Assembly: GCF_020829495.1 (NCBI RefSeq)
Contig: NZ_JAIVFQ010000007.1
Coordinates: 1-64,000, forward strand
Source of the DNA: Nostoc favosum CHAB5714
Lineage (GTDB): Bacteria; Cyanobacteriota; Cyanobacteriia; Cyanobacteriales; Nostocaceae
Reading direction: 5' to 3'
Length of the DNA stretch: 64,000 nt
Under the pieces are notes generated by a model. The model saw only the letters and a list, made by a program, of their open reading frames with translations, was not told the DNA's origin and made no database searches. Shown here one piece after another: positions 35,435 through 44,913 of this stretch; the first letter of the stretch is position 1; every line of letters starts with the position of its first letter. Both the position numbers and the translations under genes were made by a program.

Positions 35435-37321
35435 GTGAAATTACACTGGTTACTACCCAGCACTATTGGAACTATCTTCATGCTATCGTCGCCGGCAATG
35501 GCCGCGAGACTTGAATCTTGGCGCTTTGATGCCAATCAAAATAGGTTGGAAATTAATACTCTGGGAGCAGTTCAGCCCCAAGCACAACTAATTTTCAACC
35601 CGACTCGGCTGGTAATTGATTTGCCAGGAACTATATTTGGGCGTCCGCAGCTAACCCAACAGGTGGGCGGTGGAATTCGCTCGATCCGGGTTGGGCAGTT
35701 TGATACAGAAACAACCCGTATAGTTGTCGAACTGACTCCTGGCTATACTTTAGACCCCAAACGAGTGCAATTTGTTGGTACAACTGGCGATCGCTGGACG
35801 GTGCAATTACCTAGACCAGAAGTGGATAGAGTAGCCTCATCTCCCACTTTATCTCCCAGAAGTGCCTACACTGTTGTTACCCCAGACTCTGAACCTCAAC
35901 CTAGTATTTCAAGGGTTGCCACTACTACACGAGGGGCGACTCAAATTGAGAGCTTACAAGTAACAGGCGATGGGTTGTTCATTCGCACCAGTGGTGGTAA
36001 TCCTCCGATTCAGGTAATTCGGAGCCGCGATCGCGCTACCATCTTCATGGACATCTCTGATGCATCTTTATCACCACGTCTGACGCAACAGAATAATATC
36101 CCCGTTAACAAACATGGTATTAGCCGCGTCGAATTCACCCGGCTACAAACCCAACCTCCTGCCGTTCGCCTGACTTTACGGGTAGACAAAAATAGCCCCG
36201 ACTGGGGAGCAAGTAATAGTAACGGTGCTGGATTAGTAGTTCTTCCAAGTCCTGTTGTCAGATTGCCTGGAAATAATAATTCTGACAATCAGTCACAACC
36301 ACCCTCCTTTCCCAGCAGACCATCTGCTAACAACTCCCCAGCAACAATAGAGTCTGTACAACTGGCTGATAATGGCACACAACTGCTAATTAGAGGCGAC
36401 CAAACTTTATCTGCCACAGGAACCTGGGATAGATCCTCAGGTCTGTTCCGTGTCACAATTACCAATGCCAAGTTAGCTCCCAGAGTCACAGGCCCTACTT
36501 TTGTTGCCAATAGCCCCATTCTCCGGGTACGTTTGCAACCCCAAGAACCTAACACAGTCGTTGTTTTAGTTCAACCAGCAGCCGGAGTGCAACTTGGGCA
36601 ACCCAGACAAATTGGTGACCAGCTTTTGGTACCAATACAAGGCTCTCGGCGAATTGTCGCCCTCCCCGGAAGACCCCCCTTTGCTTTACCTGGACTACCA
36701 CCGCCAAACCGGGGGCCATTCCCAGACCCAAACAATCCCAATCCCCAGCCCCTAATACAACCACAGCGCCCCCTTACCAATGGACGAGTAGTAGTCCTCA
36801 TTGACCCAGGACATGGCGGTAAAGACCCTGGAGCAGTAGGTCTTGGGGGATTACGCGAAAAGGATATTATTTTGTCTATTGGCAAAAGAATAGCTCAGGT
36901 TTTGCAGCAAAATGGCGTACAAGTAGTTATGACGCGGGATTCTGACTATTTCGTTACCCTTCCGGGACGAGTGCAATTAGCAGAGCGAGCGAATGCTGAT
37001 GTCTTTGTTAGCATTCATGCTAATGCAGTTGGGCCAGGTCGTTCGGATGTCAGTGGCTTAGAAACGTATTATTACGGCAGTGGTTTGGGTCTAGCTCGCA
37101 CTGTCCATAACAGTATTCTTCAAAATGTAAATGTCAGAGATAGGGGAGTGCGGCGAGCCAGATTTTTTGTCCTCAGAAAAAGTTCCATGCCTTCTATTCT
37201 CGTAGAAACAGGTTATTTGACTGGTCGAGATGATAACGCTAAACTCAGAACCTCAGCTTATCAAAATCAAATGGCAGATGCGATCGCTCGTGGCATCCTT
37301 CAGTATCTAAAGAGACAATAA
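35435..37321 (+). CDS. amiC1: N-acetylmuramoyl-L-alanine amidase with AMIN domains (first of tandem pair)
   Basis: Peptidoglycan amidase of 628 residues; in Nostoc AmiC-type enzymes drill septal nanopores needed for cell-cell communication. GTG start after TTAGGAGAAACGACT. Signal peptide 1-23 (SSPAMAA), two clear AMIN domains (about 24-128 and 168-265) and a third similar segment (about 300-400), a Pro-rich linker (about 408-445), then amidase_3 (about 449-625). Zinc/catalytic residues are visible in DPGHGG, LREKD, SIHAN and LVETGYL. Tandem duplicate of the next gene, including the upstream 50 bp. Confidence 0.92.
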   Translation: MKLHWLLPSTIGTIFMLSSPAMAARLESWRFDANQNRLEINTLGAVQPQAQLIFNPTRLVIDLPGTIFGRPQLTQQVGGGIRSIRVGQFDTETTRIVVELTPGYTLDPKRVQFVGTTGDRWTVQLPRPEVDRVASSPTLSPRSAYTVVTPDSEPQPSISRVATTTRGATQIESLQVTGDGLFIRTSGGNPPIQVIRSRDRATIFMDISDASLSPRLTQQNNIPVNKHGISRVEFTRLQTQPPAVRLTLRVDKNSPDWGASNSNGAGLVVLPSPVVRLPGNNNSDNQSQPPSFPSRPSANNSPATIESVQLADNGTQLLIRGDQTLSATGTWDRSSGLFRVTITNAKLAPRVTGPTFVANSPILRVRLQPQEPNTVVVLVQPAAGVQLGQPRQIGDQLLVPIQGSRRIVALPGRPPFALPGLPPPNRGPFPDPNNPNPQPLIQPQRPLTNGRVVVLIDPGHGGKDPGAVGLGGLREKDIILSIGKRIAQVLQQNGVQVVMTRDSDYFVTLPGRVQLAERANADVFVSIHANAVGPGRSDVSGLETYYYGSGLGLARTVHNSILQNVNVRDRGVRRARFFVLRKSSMPSILVETGYLTGRDDNAKLRTSAYQNQMADAIARGILQYLKRQ

Positions 37322-37637
37322 GTAATTTAGTCGAAATTATTGAGTAAATATATCTAATCTTTACCATTTTTATCCAAATTTAGTAGTAAAACAATTTAAG
37401 TATTCTTGCGGCGCGACAGGAGTAGCTTCTTTGTTATTGCCATCTGATGCTTTCCCAGTCAAATTTATATGGACTAATGGATGGCATGGCAAAATCAGAG
37501 GAGCATGCTATATTTTACGCCATTAGCTGTGTCTTAATAGCAGCGCAAAACTCAAGTGTGCGCGGTGACGGTGTGAGGATTTGCCAATATGTTGAGATGT
37601 TGACGGCTCCCATGAATCTGAATTAGGAGAAACGACT
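37322..37637. other. Intergenic region amiC1-amiC2
   Basis: 316 bp; its last about 48 bp are a near copy of the DNA preceding amiC1. Nothing else recognised. Confidence 0.55.
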
Positions 37638-39557
37638 GTGAAATTACACTGGTTACTATCCAGTACTATTGGAACTATCTTCATGCTGTCGTCGCCGGCA
37701 ATGGCCGCGAGACTTGAATCTTGGCGTTTTGATACCAACCAAAATCGTCTGGAAATTAATACTTTGGGGGATGTGCAACCCCAAGCACAATTAATTTTTA
37801 ACCCCACTCGTTTAGTAATTGATTTGCCAGGAACCACATTTGGGCGTCCGCAGTTAACCCAACAGGTGGGCGGAGGAATTCGTGCTATCCGTGTTGGGCA
37901 GTTTGACGAACAAACAACGCGCATAGTCGTGGAATTGACTCCTGGTTATACTCTTGACCCCAAGGGAGTACAATTTGTTGGCAGAACTGGCGAATCCCCT
38001 GCGGGGACACTTCGTGAACGCTGGATGGTGCAATTACCTACGCCAGTAGCTGAAAATGTACCATCAAATACTGGGTGGCAACAAGAACAAGCTATAGCAA
38101 CAGAGACTTCACCGAGAACATCTCCACCAGTGTTCCCCCCAAGAAATATTTACAACGTGGTGACGGCAAGCCCTGTCAATCCGCCTAAAAACGGAATGCT
38201 TGCCGCCAGAGTTACTCAAATTGAGAACTTACAAGTCACAGGCGATGGTTTTTTCATCCGTACCAATGGTGGTAATCCTCAGATTCAGGTAAATCGTAGC
38301 AACGATCAAAGGGTAATTAACATCGATATTGCTGGCGCCACTTTATCACCAAATCTAGGGCAGCGCGATTTACCGATTAATCGCTATGGTGTCAGCCGCA
38401 TTCAGTTTAGCCAACTACAAACAAGCCCATCTGTTGTTCGCATGACTTTAGAGGTGGATGAAAATAGTCAAAATTGGCGAACAACCACTAGCAGTGTTGG
38501 TGGTTTTGTAGTTCTGCCCAGTCGTGGCGTTGCCCAATTGCCTGGAGGTAATAGTCCACCCCCTATACCATCTACTAACACCTCACCTGCTACAATTCAG
38601 TCTGTGCAATTGGCTGGTAATGGTACACAACTACTGATTAGAGGCGACCAAGCTTTATCTGCTACAGGAGGCTGGGATAGAACTTCTGGTCTGTTCCGCA
38701 TCACCATCAACAATGCTCGGTTAGCTCCCAAGGTTACAGGCCCGACTTTTGATGCTAATAGTCCTATCCTGCGAGTCCGCCTGCAACCACAAGAATCGAA
38801 TACTGTCGTCGTCTTGGTTCAACCAGCAGCCGGAGTGCAAATTGGGGAACTCAATCAAGTTGGCGACCAGCTTTTGGCTTTAGAATTACAACGCTCTGGT
38901 AGCGTCACACCCCCTATTACTTTACCTCCTCTGCTATCGCCAAACCAAAGTCAATTCCCAAACCCCACAGATAATCCCCGTCCTATCTCCCAGCCACAGC
39001 CGCGCCCCTCCCTCAAGAGAGGGAAATTACTAGTAGTGATTGACCCAGGACATGGTGGAAAAGACTCAGGTGCCCCAGGTCTGGGCGGACTTTTAGAAAA
39101 GGATGTAATACTGCCTATTGGTAAAAGGGTAGCAGCAATTTTAGAGCAAAATGGTGTACAAGCGGTGCTAACGCGGGATGCTGACTTTTTCGTAGAACTT
39201 CAGGGACGGGTAGAAATTGCCGAGCGAGTTAATGCGACTGCCTTTGTCAGCATTCACGCTAATTCGGTTGATAATCGTCCTAATGTCAATGGGTTAGAAG
39301 TATATTATTATGATAGTGGTTATGCTTTAGCTGAAGTAGTTCGCAATTCCATTCTCCAAAACATCCCTACCATTAAAGACCGAGGAACCCGCAAAGCTAG
39401 ATTCTACGTTCTCAGGAAAAGCTCTATGCCCTCGATTTTAGTGGAAACAGGCTATATGAGTGGTTACGAAGATAACCCTAGATTGGGAACACCAGAGTAT
39501 CAAAATCAGATGGCAGAAGCGATCGCTCAAGGCATCCTAAAATACTTACAGCGCTAA
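37638..39557 (+). CDS. amiC2: N-acetylmuramoyl-L-alanine amidase with AMIN domains (second of tandem pair)
   Basis: 639-residue paralogue of the preceding gene: same signal peptide, AMIN domains, Pro-rich linker (about 425-458) and C-terminal amidase_3 with DPGHGGKDSGAPG, LLEKD, SIHAN and LVETGYM. First 130 residues are nearly identical to amiC1; the linker and middle differ more. In N. punctiforme and Anabaena the second gene (amiC2) is the one tied to septal nanopores and filament communication, which I transfer here by position. GTG start after the same TTAGGAGAAACGACT leader. Followed by murI. Confidence 0.92.
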   Translation: MKLHWLLSSTIGTIFMLSSPAMAARLESWRFDTNQNRLEINTLGDVQPQAQLIFNPTRLVIDLPGTTFGRPQLTQQVGGGIRAIRVGQFDEQTTRIVVELTPGYTLDPKGVQFVGRTGESPAGTLRERWMVQLPTPVAENVPSNTGWQQEQAIATETSPRTSPPVFPPRNIYNVVTASPVNPPKNGMLAARVTQIENLQVTGDGFFIRTNGGNPQIQVNRSNDQRVINIDIAGATLSPNLGQRDLPINRYGVSRIQFSQLQTSPSVVRMTLEVDENSQNWRTTTSSVGGFVVLPSRGVAQLPGGNSPPPIPSTNTSPATIQSVQLAGNGTQLLIRGDQALSATGGWDRTSGLFRITINNARLAPKVTGPTFDANSPILRVRLQPQESNTVVVLVQPAAGVQIGELNQVGDQLLALELQRSGSVTPPITLPPLLSPNQSQFPNPTDNPRPISQPQPRPSLKRGKLLVVIDPGHGGKDSGAPGLGGLLEKDVILPIGKRVAAILEQNGVQAVLTRDADFFVELQGRVEIAERVNATAFVSIHANSVDNRPNVNGLEVYYYDSGYALAEVVRNSILQNIPTIKDRGTRKARFYVLRKSSMPSILVETGYMSGYEDNPRLGTPEYQNQMAEAIAQGILKYLQR

Positions 39558-39689
39558 TTGATATAGTACAAATTACTCATTAAAAGGTGGTATTTAGACT
39601 TTTTTGGCATCCAGAATTTAGTGGTCAAATTGTAGATTGTCTGCTAAATTCTGTATTTTAAATCCCAAAACCTAAATTAATATCTGCCT

Positions 39690-40556
39690 GTGTATTCATC
39701 TTCGATCTTTGAAGCGAATCTTGACAATTTTTCTGATCAAGAACCCCAACGTGCCCCAATTGGCATCTTTGACAGTGGTGTAGGTGGACTGACGGTACTG
39801 CGACAACTATATCGGCAACTCTCCAATGAATCAATTATTTACTTTGGGGATACAGCTCGACTTCCTTACGGTATTCGTTCACAAGCAGAAATTTTACAAT
39901 TTACGCGCGAAATTCTTACCTGGCTACAACAGCAACAGGTAAAAATGGTAATTATGGCTTGCAACACCAGTTCTGCCCTGGCCCTTGAAACTGTGCGTCA
40001 AGAATTCAACATACCCATTTTAGGAGTAATTCTACCAGGTGCAAAAGCTGCCGTGCAGCAAGGAAAGCGGATTGGTGTAATTGCCACTCCAGCTACGGCT
40101 AAAAGTAATGCTTATAAGCACGCCATACTCGAAATTGCCCCTGATGTCCAAGTCTGGCAAGTTGGATGTCCAGAGTTTGTGCCACTCATCGAGCAAAACC
40201 GCATTCATGACCCCTACACTGCGGAAGTAGCACGAGCTTACCTAGAGCCTTTATTAGAGCAGGAAATTGACACCTTAGTTCACGGCTGTACCCATTATCC
40301 CCACCTTACACCAGTATTGCGATCGCTCCTCCCCTCTCATGTCCAACTGGTTGACCCAGCTGTTCATGTTGTGGCAGCTTGTGCCCAAGAGCTAGACTTA
40401 CTAGGCTTAAAAAATACCCACCTACCACTGCCAACTCGCTTCGCCGTTAGCGGTTGTCCGAAACAGTTTTCCCAGTCAGGAGTGCAGTGGCTAGGCTATA
40501 CCCCAATGGTTGAAGAGGTTTGCTTCACTGATACCGCTATTTCCCAACTCCAATAA
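39690..40556 (+). CDS. murI: Glutamate racemase
   Basis: Makes D-glutamate for peptidoglycan. 288 residues from GTG 39690; the family core begins at APIGIFDSGVGGLTV. Both catalytic cysteines are present: MACNTSSALA and VHGCTHYPHL, with the substrate-binding GDTARLPYG. Lies 132 bp after amiC2; the amiC-murI neighbourhood groups wall-synthesis functions. Confidence 0.95.
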   Translation: MYSSSIFEANLDNFSDQEPQRAPIGIFDSGVGGLTVLRQLYRQLSNESIIYFGDTARLPYGIRSQAEILQFTREILTWLQQQQVKMVIMACNTSSALALETVRQEFNIPILGVILPGAKAAVQQGKRIGVIATPATAKSNAYKHAILEIAPDVQVWQVGCPEFVPLIEQNRIHDPYTAEVARAYLEPLLEQEIDTLVHGCTHYPHLTPVLRSLLPSHVQLVDPAVHVVAACAQELDLLGLKNTHLPLPTRFAVSGCPKQFSQSGVQWLGYTPMVEEVCFTDTAISQLQ

Positions 40557-40608
40557 AGCTAATTTGTCCTTAGTCATTGGTCATTGGTCATTTGCCAATG
40601 CCCAATGC

Positions 40609-40785
40609 CTATTGACTATTGACTGCTTCAGTCACCTTTGCCCTTACTGATATCTCCTGCTTGTGTTTTCCTTCGGTAGATGAAGGGAAACTTGTCGGAA
40701 CAGTCTTTGTACCCGTTCGCTTCGCTAGTGCTAATAACAGGTAGACTGTGAACAAATATCCAGACGCTAAAATAAAAATCATCAT
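40609..40785 (-). CDS. Small predicted single-span membrane protein
   Basis: 58 residues from ATG 40785 (MMIFILASGYLFTVYLLLALA), which is preceded by GGAAG; the frame also opens at 40806. One membrane segment (1-21) and a basic/polar tail. The bases encoding LALAKRTG match a dispersed repeat (GCGAAGCGAACGGG). No family is recognised and it could be a chance frame. Confidence 0.4.
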   Translation of the reverse strand: MMIFILASGYLFTVYLLLALAKRTGTKTVPTSFPSSTEGKHKQEISVRAKVTEAVNSQ

Positions 40786-40806
40786 AGGTATACTTCCGTA
40801 AATCAT

Positions 40807-41754
40807 TGTTCTACTAGCACTTTTCTAAACGAATATAAAATTCCATAAAATTAGTAGAACCTCAGCCAAGCAAGTACTTTCTTGATGGCTGTAGTTTCCT
40901 ATGGTAAAATTACCTATAGAGATAAAATTCTCTATAGACAAATAATTTATTGTCTAATCCTACTTCTTGCAGACCATAGATCCCACAGCAGTTAGATTGC
41001 CTTTTAGCAATCTAAAACTATGATTCTTTGCGGTCTACTTGATCTGCTTTATTTTTGCTCACATTGCTGTGAAAGGAGCAATGCTTGCGCTCAACGTGCG
41101 CTGAAGACGTGTAGCGGCTTCCCATAGGGATATCGCATAGCTCCAAACCAGGAGTTTCGCGGATCGTAGGAAAAATAAAAGGAATTATTTCCTTAATTTT
41201 AAGCTACGACTAATTATTTTAGACTTACATCACCGAGCCAGTAAAATCAACTACTAGGTGACTTACTTTTGGGGTGTAAATATCTGAAAAATTTAAAATT
41301 CCTATATTTTAGCGTAACACAACGACCTGAAATTTTGAGCTTACTCGACTACTAAATTTCAAATTTTTTGAATAGCTACACTCCAGTCCTGAAGAAATTT
41401 AGTCTGACTCGCTGGCGACTTATTTAAATCACATCTATTATGTCAATAGGCAATATTGCTTAAATTATCCTTGGAACTGTGGCGGGAAACGTGTACCGGG
41501 AAACTACTTAATATAATTTTAGCTGATATTCATTGTCATATACTTATAACTCAGGTTTTAAAGTAACTTAAAACATGAGTTACCAAAAATTAAGTATAAT
41601 TGCTTATTGACAAACACATCGGTAACCTTAATTATCTCCGATAGACTCATGAAAATGGGATTACCTTATGAAAACTTTGCGCCGGCACAGGGTTATCTTA
41701 AAATGAGTGTAGGATATGTAAACTTTCGTAACCTAAGTCAGAGTCCGCCCATCC
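40807..41754. other. Long intergenic region before sds, nothing recognised
   Basis: About 950 bp, AT-rich, with a short palindrome (GGTAAAATTACC, about 40903) and a dispersed repeat (about 41090-41160). A 69-codon frame at 41607-41816 overlaps the sds start and is rejected. Its length suggests unseen regulatory or structural RNA. Confidence 0.45.
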
Positions 41755-42726
41755 ATGACCCCAGCCACCTCCCTGTTTACCCCTGTGGAAGCAGACCTGC
41801 GACTACTAGCAGATAACCTAAAACAGCTAGTTGGAAATCGCCACCCCATTCTGTTTGCAGCAGCCGAACATTTATTCGGTGCTGGGGGAAAGCGTATCAG
41901 ACCAGCAATTGTCCTGCTAATATCGCGGGCAACAATGTTAGATCAAGAGATTACACCGCGTCATCGCCGCCTAGCTGAGATTACAGAAATGATTCACACA
42001 GCTAGCTTGGTACATGACGATGTGGTTGATGAATCAGACGTGCGGCGAGGCGTTCCTACCGTTCATAGTTTGTTCGGTAATCGCATTGCCATATTAGCAG
42101 GAGATTTTCTTTTTGCCCAATCGTCCTGGTATTTAGCAAACTTGGACAATTTGGAGGTAGTGAAACTCCTCTCAGAAGTCATTATGGATTTGGCTACTGG
42201 GGAGATCCAGCAGGGATTGAATCGTTTTGATGCTGGTATTTCTATTGAGACTTACCTCCAGAAGAGTTATTACAAAACAGCTTCGTTAATCGCCAACAGT
42301 TCTAAAGCTGCTGGGTTACTCAGTGAAGTCTCGCAAGAAACTGTTGAGCATCTATATAGCTACGGTCGTCATTTTGGTATAGCATTTCAAATTGTTGACG
42401 ACATTCTAGATTTCACCAGTACAACAGATACCTTGGGTAAACCAGTGGGGTCGGATCTTAAAAGTGGTAATCTGACTGCACCTGTTTTATTTGCTTTAGC
42501 CCAAAAACCATCCTTAGAAGTGCTGATTGAGCGAGAGTTTGCTCAAGAAGGGGATTTAGAGCAAGCACTAGCACTAATTCAAGATAGTCAAGGCATACAG
42601 CAGGCGCGAGAGTTAGCTGCTCACCATGCTAAGTTAGCAATTGAACATCTTGAAGTTCTCCCACTCTCAGAATCCCACCAGGCATTGATTAACATAGCTG
42701 AGTACACACTGAGCCGCCTTTATTAA
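41755..42726 (+). CDS. sds: Solanesyl diphosphate synthase-type polyprenyl synthetase
   Basis: Trans-prenyltransferase, 323 residues, that makes the long isoprenoid tail of plastoquinone. First Asp-rich motif LVHDDVVDESDVRRG and second VDDILDFTST are intact, along with GGKRIRPA and the KTASLIANSS helix. The small/Ala residues around the first motif (MIHTASLVHDD) suit a long-chain product; exact chain length is inferred. Ends with a bidirectional terminator at 42985-43022. Confidence 0.9.
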   Translation: MTPATSLFTPVEADLRLLADNLKQLVGNRHPILFAAAEHLFGAGGKRIRPAIVLLISRATMLDQEITPRHRRLAEITEMIHTASLVHDDVVDESDVRRGVPTVHSLFGNRIAILAGDFLFAQSSWYLANLDNLEVVKLLSEVIMDLATGEIQQGLNRFDAGISIETYLQKSYYKTASLIANSSKAAGLLSEVSQETVEHLYSYGRHFGIAFQIVDDILDFTSTTDTLGKPVGSDLKSGNLTAPVLFALAQKPSLEVLIEREFAQEGDLEQALALIQDSQGIQQARELAAHHAKLAIEHLEVLPLSESHQALINIAEYTLSRLY

Positions 42727-42984
42727 ATCATTTACCAGTTAATCGGTACAAAATGGGACTTTAGACCCCAAGCGAAGCCTTCCACCTGTTCTTAGGTGGG
42801 GAAATTTTGCTTAATGGTCAGCTAAATTTGGAAAAATGTTCACTGAAAACTGTTTGTTAACCAATTTTAGATTAAGTAGGAAATTAAGGCGATCGCTTGC
42901 TTCCTTAAAGAACTAGAAGGTTAGTAACTAGCATTAATTTATTTTCATCAAAAACTTTTTCAAACAAATTTGAGATTTAAAATT

Positions 42985-43028
42985 TTGGATGTGGGATTGT
43001 ATCTAAAAAATCCCACATCCAAGTTTTT
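42985..43028. terminator. Bidirectional terminator between convergent genes
   Basis: TTGGATGTGGGATT (42985-42998) pairs perfectly with AATCCCACATCCAA (43009-43022), followed by GTTTTTTC on plus and preceded by AAAATTTT on the other side. Serves sds (plus) and the 43030 gene (minus). Confidence 0.85.
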
Positions 43029-43029
43029 T

Positions 43030-43503
43030 CTATGCAATATCAGGGGGTATCTGTTTAGGCGATCGCTGTTGTCGTAGCTGTTTCTGCATGAGTTTCTCTA
43101 GGTCAGTTCGTCTAACTTCAACGGTATGAGTGGTCTTACCCGGCGTCTCCAAAAAAATGATGCTATCTACGGGTTCTAATGCCACCAATTGGAACAAAAT
43201 ATGGGTGACAGGGATAATTTTAGCTAGCATTTGAGGGTCAAGCCCAGCAGGGGAAATTAGAGAGACATCCTGTATGGTAGGGAAAGCGTAAACAACGCGC
43301 TTTTCCAATCCTGGATTAGTAAGATTGCTCAATGTAGTTAAAACCCAGCTTGACTCTGAATTTTGGAGAATATAGTACTGGGAGTGACGTAATTTTTGAG
43401 CGATCGCTCTAAGGGCAGGAGCAATTGCTGCAATAAGATGTGGTGTCATACCATCGCGGGGTGCATTGTCAATCAGCAATTGAATTTGTGCTTCTAAATC
43501 CAT
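43030..43503 (-). CDS. Conserved cyanobacterial hypothetical protein
   Basis: 157 residues from ATG 43503 (MDLEAQIQLLIDNAPRDG); the frame opens earlier at 43542. Soluble, mixed alpha/beta, with AAIAPALRAIAQKLRHSQYYIL and the strand-rich IIFLETPGKTTHTVEV; no membrane segment or recognisable catalytic motif. I have the impression of this gene next to sds and hetZ in other Nostocales, but no function is known to me. Divergent from hetZ with a 204-bp shared upstream region. Confidence 0.75.
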   Translation of the reverse strand: MDLEAQIQLLIDNAPRDGMTPHLIAAIAPALRAIAQKLRHSQYYILQNSESSWVLTTLSNLTNPGLEKRVVYAFPTIQDVSLISPAGLDPQMLAKIIPVTHILFQLVALEPVDSIIFLETPGKTTHTVEVRRTDLEKLMQKQLRQQRSPKQIPPDIA

Positions 43504-43707
43504 AATGACTTGTATATGGCTTTTGGGTAATGGCAATAACATCTATCAAAGTGTGAACAATCCCATCAAAGTTGGGAATAATAAAATCATCCACATTCTC
43601 AATGTAGGATTGGTCTGCGTTTAGCTTATACGTAAAATCAAAAAAGCCAATACCCACAGTCGTACAGGTTGTATTTAAATACTTAGGGTCTTTTGAAAAC
43701 TGAGACT

Positions 43708-44913
43708 ATGAATTCAGCCGCAACCGCAACTATTCCATCTGTAAATATTCTGGGAGAAAATTCTAAAGGCGTGGAGGTGATCTTTCAACTCCTGTCCAGG
43801 GAGTTTCAACAATCAACCAAAGCTTCGGAACAGAATTGCCACGATGTAGCAAGACGTATTACCACCGAAGTATATCGGATTTGCCATGAAAGCAAACGTA
43901 TCCAAGCTTCTGGGTCTGTAGAAAGCTCGGCGATGACCCTGGCTCGGCATCGGCTACAACAGTGTCTCAGGTACTATCAGTTGGGTTCAAATCGGGGCAG
44001 GGTAGAATTACACAGTACTCTGAGTGCAATTATTTATCGATACATTAATCCGCCTCAGAAGCAATTGAGTTATCAAGGGCGACTGACTATAATTGAAGAT
44101 TTCTTACAGAGTTTTTATCTGGAGGCATTAAACGCTTTCCGCCGAGAAAATCAACTCGGTGCTACTTATCGCCCTCAGACGCTTCTAGAATTGTCCGAGT
44201 ACATGGCATTTACCGAGCGCTACGGCAAGCGACGCATTCCCTTACCAGGCCGTCAGCAGCAGCTAATTATCTTGCGGGCGCAAACTTTTTCTCAACAGCA
44301 GCCCCCAGAAACTAGCGTAGATATAGAACAAGCCGCAGAAGGCAGCAATAGTGAAGCCGATGGTTGTTGGGAAGAACCAGCAGTGCATCAATTACGCTCC
44401 ACAATGGCAACGCAAGCCGAACCTGAACCCGAAGAAGATACTTTGCGTTCCGTTGTGGTTACAGAATTAATGAATTATCTCGAAGAACGGCAACAATCTG
44501 ACTGTGCTGATTACTTTTCCCTCCGCCTCCAGGATTTATCAGCACAAGAAATTGAGTCGATTTTAGGTTTAACCCCTCGTCAGAGAGATTACTTACAGCA
44601 GCGCTTCAAGTATCATTTGATTCGGTTTGCCTTGTTACATCGTTGGGAATTAGTTCACGAGTGGCTGGAAGCTTCTTTACATACCAATTTGGGCTTAACT
44701 CCTCAGCAATGGCAAGTATACACAGCACAACTGGACAATAAGCAACGATCTTTACTAGAGTTGAAGCAACAAGGACAAGCCGATGAAAAAATCGCAAAAA
44801 CTTTAGGGCTGTCAATGGCACAACTTCAAAAACGATGGTTTAAGATTCTTGAGCAAGCTTGGGAAATTCGTAACTCATTAGTGTCCGGATCAGGTGCATC
44901 TACTCATGAATAG
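43708..44913 (+). CDS. hetZ: Heterocyst differentiation regulator HetZ
   Basis: HetZ acts early in heterocyst commitment, downstream of or parallel to HetR. ATG 43708 (MNSAATATIPS) gives 401 residues, the length I know for Anabaena HetZ; the frame opens 15 bp earlier at TTG. The conserved blocks SAMTLARHRLQQCLRYYQLG, SAIIYRYINPPQKQ, LLELSEYMAFTERYGKRRIP and PGRQQQLIILRAQTFSQQQP are present, and the C-terminal part has an HTH-like stretch (ESILGLTPRQRDYLQQRF). A GTATTTAAATAC palindrome lies at 43671-43682 in the upstream region. Overlaps patU by 8 bp. Confidence 0.93.
   Translation: MNSAATATIPSVNILGENSKGVEVIFQLLSREFQQSTKASEQNCHDVARRITTEVYRICHESKRIQASGSVESSAMTLARHRLQQCLRYYQLGSNRGRVELHSTLSAIIYRYINPPQKQLSYQGRLTIIEDFLQSFYLEALNAFRRENQLGATYRPQTLLELSEYMAFTERYGKRRIPLPGRQQQLIILRAQTFSQQQPPETSVDIEQAAEGSNSEADGCWEEPAVHQLRSTMATQAEPEPEEDTLRSVVVTELMNYLEERQQSDCADYFSLRLQDLSAQEIESILGLTPRQRDYLQQRFKYHLIRFALLHRWELVHEWLEASLHTNLGLTPQQWQVYTAQLDNKQRSLLELKQQGQADEKIAKTLGLSMAQLQKRWFKILEQAWEIRNSLVSGSGASTHE

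Noticed and set aside
41607-41816. 69-codon frame before and into sds
   Set aside because: Overlaps the sds N-terminus in another frame and has no ribosome site or family resemblance.
43469-43657. 62-codon minus-strand frame overlapping the 43030-43503 gene
   Set aside because: Overlaps the start of a better-supported gene in another frame and occupies the hetZ upstream region.
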